From the NCBI GenBank assembly GCA_944323135.1, contig CALURI010000003.1, positions 62,001 to 126,000 of the forward strand: 64,000 bases of DNA. Reading direction: 5' to 3'. Shown in pieces: positions 61,247 through 64,000 of this stretch (positions are counted from its first letter, which is position 1; every line of letters starts with the position of its first letter). This DNA is from Candidatus Gastranaerophilales bacterium. Its GTDB lineage: Bacteria > Cyanobacteriota > Vampirovibrionia > Gastranaerophilales > Gastranaerophilaceae. The position numbers and the translations under genes were made by a program. A model generated the notes under the pieces. That model had not been told where the DNA came from. It saw only the letters and a list, made by a program, of their open reading frames with translations, and did no database searches.

Positions 61247-62168
61247 TTTTTACTTCTCTTCCTTTATGTGTTTTTTGTTTTCTTTTATTGGATAAAATTA
61301 TAAGGAAAACTCCGAGCAAAATCAATATTACACCTATTGATATTCTAAGAGTAAGTTGTTCGTTAAAAAATATTATTCCGAAAAATATTGCGGTTAATGG
61401 TTCAAGTGCACCTAAAATAGCTGTGTTTGTTGAGCCGATAAGCTTTATTGAAACAGTTATTGTTTCAAGTGAAATTATTGTCGGGAAAATTGAAAGCCCA
61501 ATTACTAAAAGCCAAGATGTCGGATTATGAAGGATTTGAAGCTTTGTACAAAATTCCAAGTTTACGATATAAACAAAAAGTCCGAAAAGCATTACGTAAA
61601 AACTTAATTTCGCACTGTTAATATCTTTGACTGCTTTTATATTTTTCACTCCGACTATGTAAAGAGCGTATAAAAAAGCTGATAGAAGTACAACACATAA
61701 TCCATGAAAATTTAAACTTACTCCGGTTTCCCCCTTGTACAATAGTACAATCCCTATTGATGTTGATATTATGGCAAAAATTATGGTTTTTGTTATCTTT
61801 TCTTTAAAAAATATTGTCATTATGATAGCGACAATTACCGGATAAATAAAAAGAATTGTGCAGGCAATACCTGGTTCTATATATTTAAAAGCTTCAAAAA
61901 GTGTTAGTGACGAGACGGAAAAACATAATCCTAAAATTAAAAGCGGGAAAAATTCTTGTTTAGATAGTTTAAGCGATATTTTTTTGTAAAATTTCAACCA
62001 TAGATAATATATTATTACAGCTAGAAAGTATCTGTAAAACAGTACGGAATTTATCCCTACTCCTTTTGAGTATAAAGGAAGTGCAAATAAAGGGTTTGTA
62101 CCGTAACTTGCTGCTGCGATTGTTCCGTTCAGGATTCCTTTTGTATTGTTACTTATTTTTAGGCTCAT
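61200..62168 (-). CDS. EamA-family (DMT) transporter
   Basis: A 322-residue integral membrane protein with 10 predicted helices in two EamA halves (about residues 8-140 and 150-290), each with the small-residue and proline pattern of drug/metabolite transporters (for example EPGIACTILFIYPV and GALEPLTAIFFGIIF). The substrate is unknown. The last 16 residues overlap the MBL gene and are polar. A TAATAT box with TGC ends 7 nt before the ATG. Confidence 0.88.
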   Translation of the reverse strand: MSLKISNNTKGILNGTIAAASYGTNPLFALPLYSKGVGINSVLFYRYFLAVIIYYLWLKFYKKISLKLSKQEFFPLLILGLCFSVSSLTLFEAFKYIEPGIACTILFIYPVIVAIIMTIFFKEKITKTIIFAIISTSIGIVLLYKGETGVSLNFHGLCVVLLSAFLYALYIVGVKNIKAVKDINSAKLSFYVMLFGLFVYIVNLEFCTKLQILHNPTSWLLVIGLSIFPTIISLETITVSIKLIGSTNTAILGALEPLTAIFFGIIFFNEQLTLRISIGVILILLGVFLIILSNKRKQKTHKGREVKNGNPPNKKCNNYCHF

Positions 62169-62175
62169 AGTTTAA

Positions 62176-62184
62176 ATATTAGCA
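62176..62184 (-). promoter_or_regulatory. Extended -10 promoter of the EamA gene (leaderless)
   Basis: TGCTAATAT on the minus strand is an extended -10 element that ends 7 nt before the ATG at 62168. Confidence 0.5.
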
Positions 62185-62221
62185 AAAATAAGAGCAACAG
62201 GAAAATTTTTTATAAAATTTC

Positions 62222-62250
62222 TTGATATTTTTCAAAATAACTTTTATAAT
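62222..62250 (+). promoter_or_regulatory. Promoter of the nucleotidyltransferase gene (leaderless)
   Basis: TTGATA (62222-62227), a 17-nt spacer and a perfect TATAAT (62245-62250), then six T and the ATG at 62257. It is the cleanest example of the leaderless pattern. Confidence 0.75.
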
Positions 62251-62256
62251 TTTTTT

Positions 62257-62913
62257 ATGGAATTTAATATTGAAATATGGTTGCAGGAATTTACAAAAAA
62301 ATTATTTGATCAGTTTAATTCCCGAATAAAGTTTGTCGGGCTTCAAGGAAGCTACAGACGAGGGGAATCTAATGAAAACAGTGATGTAGATATAGTTATA
62401 ATTTTAGATAAACTTTCATTTGAAGATTTAACTGAATATAAAAATATAGTGCATTCAATGCCGTTTTATGAAAAAGTGTGCGGTTTTATATGCGGAGAAA
62501 AAGAGATTTATGAATGGCCTAAATACGATCTTTTTCAATTGGCTAATGATACAGTTTCTCTTCATGGAAATTTGTTTGATTTTATTCCGATTTTAAAGCA
62601 TGGTGATATTTTGGATTCTATAAAAATTAATGCTGCAAATCTTTATCACAGAATGTGTCATGGATTTCTTTTTGAAAACAAAGATGTTGAAGTTTTGTAT
62701 GAAGGTTATAAAAGTGCTTTTTATCTTTTGCAAGCTATTTATTATTCAAGTAATACTGAATTTGTCGGTACTAAAAAAGAACTTGTCAGAGTTCTTGATG
62801 GTGAAGATAAAGAAATTTTGCTTGTTAATATGAATTGGGACTCTTTGCAAGTGGGTGAAAATTCTGATTTTTATTTCGAAAAGCTTATAAATTGGGCAGG
62901 AAGATATATTTAA
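62257..62913 (+). CDS. Nucleotidyltransferase-domain protein
   Basis: A 218-residue protein with a pol-beta-type nucleotidyltransferase motif GLQGSYRRGESNENSDVDIV (about residues 28-47; GSxxRG and the SDxD metal pair), followed by a helical C-terminal half like that of antibiotic adenylyltransferases and HEPN-linked proteins. The target is unknown; aminoglycoside modification is possible but not shown. It stands alone behind a good promoter and converges with the hydrolase gene (4-nt overlap). Confidence 0.83.
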   Translation: MEFNIEIWLQEFTKKLFDQFNSRIKFVGLQGSYRRGESNENSDVDIVIILDKLSFEDLTEYKNIVHSMPFYEKVCGFICGEKEIYEWPKYDLFQLANDTVSLHGNLFDFIPILKHGDILDSIKINAANLYHRMCHGFLFENKDVEVLYEGYKSAFYLLQAIYYSSNTEFVGTKKELVRVLDGEDKEILLVNMNWDSLQVGENSDFYFEKLINWAGRYI

Positions 62914-64000
62914 TTATTAACTTTAGTATTTTTTGTATTGAGTGATATTTCCTGTTTTAAGTCTTTAAGAAATTCCGGTGTGTATAAAAAGCCAAGATGA
63001 GCTCCGTTACTTAGTAATATAGTTTTTTTACCGGTATGAATTTTTAATTGTTTTAATTGTTTTTGATTAACTAAATAATCATCAAGTGAGTGGTAAATTT
63101 TGTAATTTGAGTTGTTTTCGAGGTAGTCTGATATTGATAACAGATTGGAATTATTTCTTAAATCTTCCATAGTTTTGTATTTTTCGCCAAGGAGATATTT
63201 TTCTGTATAATCTCTGTAATTCATATTATTTATAGTTTCATAAATATTTGTTTTCTTATTTTTTTGAATGTTTTCAATTGTGAATATTAAATCTGATAAT
63301 TTTTGATGCATTATAAACCCTGTTATAAGTTTTCCTTCTTCTTCCGTAAACGGAAGAGTTTTGAGATTTAAATTTTTTGCGGTGTCTTTCATATCTGTAA
63401 GTTGTACAATTTTTGCGGCAGTCAAGGCTGCTTTATTTTTTATATTATTTGGGCTTTTGCTCCATTCTTCACTGTTTTTATCAAATTGCTCCATTGCATA
63501 AACAAGTTCTACAGGAGGGCATATTGAAATATATTTTGTTATATTAAGTGTATTATTTTTATACTCTTCGTTTGCGAGAAACAGTGTTGTCAGAGCACCA
63601 AAAGATGTTCCGATAACTGTTTTCCCATTGAATTTGCAATTATATTTCTTTTCCAGATTGTCAATTATTTTAGTTGTAACGGTTTTAAGATATTTAATAT
63701 CTTCACTTGGAACTCCTGGTTTATAGCCTTCCGGCATACTTTTTACAAATTCCCATTGGAAATGACTCCCTTGAATTATGACAGAATAACCTTCATCATA
63801 GAAAATTTTTGCAAGTACAACAGAATGATGTGATGTTATGCCTTCGCCTATTGAGGGATAAATTATAGCAACAGGCGAATTTTTGTCATTTTGCATAATA
63901 TATTTAAATTTGTAGTTTTCTTTGTTTGGTGTGATATTTACAGATGCAGTTTTAATCTTTTTACTGAAACATCTGTTCCAAATTGACAATTCATTCCATA
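62910..64000 (-). CDS. Alpha/beta-hydrolase-like protein, 5' end beyond window
   Basis: At least 359 residues. A strand-turn IIYPSIGEG early on and the nucleophile elbow GTSFGALTT (Gly-x-Ser-x-Gly, about residue 130) suggest an alpha/beta hydrolase; a late SLDDYLVN and NGAHLGFLY supply candidate Asp and His. The inserted region (about residues 165-290) is helical. The reading frame is open to the right edge of the window and the TTG at 63989 has no ribosome site, so the true start is probably outside. The substrate is unknown. Confidence 0.72.
   Translation of the reverse strand, partial: WNELSIWNRCFSKKIKTASVNITPNKENYKFKYIMQNDKNSPVAIIYPSIGEGITSHHSVVLAKIFYDEGYSVIIQGSHFQWEFVKSMPEGYKPGVPSEDIKYLKTVTTKIIDNLEKKYNCKFNGKTVIGTSFGALTTLFLANEEYKNNTLNITKYISICPPVELVYAMEQFDKNSEEWSKSPNNIKNKAALTAAKIVQLTDMKDTAKNLNLKTLPFTEEEGKLITGFIMHQKLSDLIFTIENIQKNKKTNIYETINNMNYRDYTEKYLLGEKYKTMEDLRNNSNLLSISDYLENNSNYKIYHSLDDYLVNQKQLKQLKIHTGKKTILLSNGAHLGFLYTPEFLKDLKQEISLNTKNTKVNN

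Noticed and set aside
62257-62913. Toxin-antitoxin or defence assignment for the nucleotidyltransferase
   Set aside because: There is no small partner gene; the neighbours are a convergent hydrolase and a divergent transporter, so no two-gene module can be supported.

Overview
The window is AT-rich, densely coded chromosomal DNA, most likely from a non-photosynthetic relative of Cyanobacteria (Melainabacteria/Vampirovibrionia, probably the gut order Gastranaerophilales). This is an inference from several signs read together. There is an LdpA-like two-cluster iron-sulfur protein, a family best known from cyanobacteria. NusB is long (219 aa) and sits next to ftsY, as I recall for cyanobacteria. 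GyrA has a degenerate GyrA box. There are pilin-like proteins of the type common in Gastranaerophilales, and a diderm-style envelope gene set (MurJ, family-9 glycosyltransferase, lipoprotein, TolC-like exported helical proteins). I see no phage, insertion sequence, CRISPR array or replication origin.

Layout. 1-3.2 kb: end of a pterin-binding methyltransferase gene, a large exported TPR protein and a lipoprotein. 3.2-5.8 kb: gyrA. 6-7.5 kb: a small XRE regulator divergent from a pilin-like gene, then a secreted protein. 7.7-12 kb: dTDP-rhamnose operon (rfbC, rfbB, a family-92-like glycosyltransferase, rfbD, rfbA). 12-19.2 kb: tyrA, nitroreductase, then a minus-strand block of proB, proA, tRNA-Ser, ldpA and a HAD phosphatase, preceded by unknown membrane proteins including a paralogous pair. 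19.3-23.8 kb: LysR regulator, alr, a short dihydrolipoyl dehydrogenase and lipA. 23.8-24.8 kb: a second XRE/pilin pair, whose pilin gene carries a TAA in place of the conserved Glu5 codon. 24.8-30.8 kb: spoIID-like, murJ and tsaC, then cysS. 30.9-34.6 kb: EF-hand protein, M14 peptidase, ftsY, nusB and a TPR protein. 34.7-38.7 kb: two tandem exported paralogues, a lipM-like gene and a 498-aa coiled-coil protein. 38.8-44.2 kb: ROK kinase, glycosyltransferase, a GGDEF/degenerate HD-GYP protein, thiL and ispD. 44.3-50.4 kb: an exported GH13 protein and a 1,490-aa protein of unknown function. 50.5-56.9 kb: trxA, exonuclease, GlpT-like transporter, histidine kinase, gmk, coaBC and a NIF3 protein. 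57-64 kb: tRNA-Gln, a small exported redox cluster with an interrupted cupin gene, and assorted enzymes, a transporter and a nucleotidyltransferase.

Two cross-cutting signals stand out. First, about fifteen genes have a TATAAT-like -10 box ending 6-7 nt before the start codon and no Shine-Dalgarno sequence, which implies widespread leaderless transcription. The extreme case is the 14-bp gap between gmk and a histidine kinase gene, where two -10 boxes overlap as a palindrome. Second, two genes (a pilin-like protein and a cupin) are each broken by one in-frame TAA at a conserved site while the rest of the frame stays intact.
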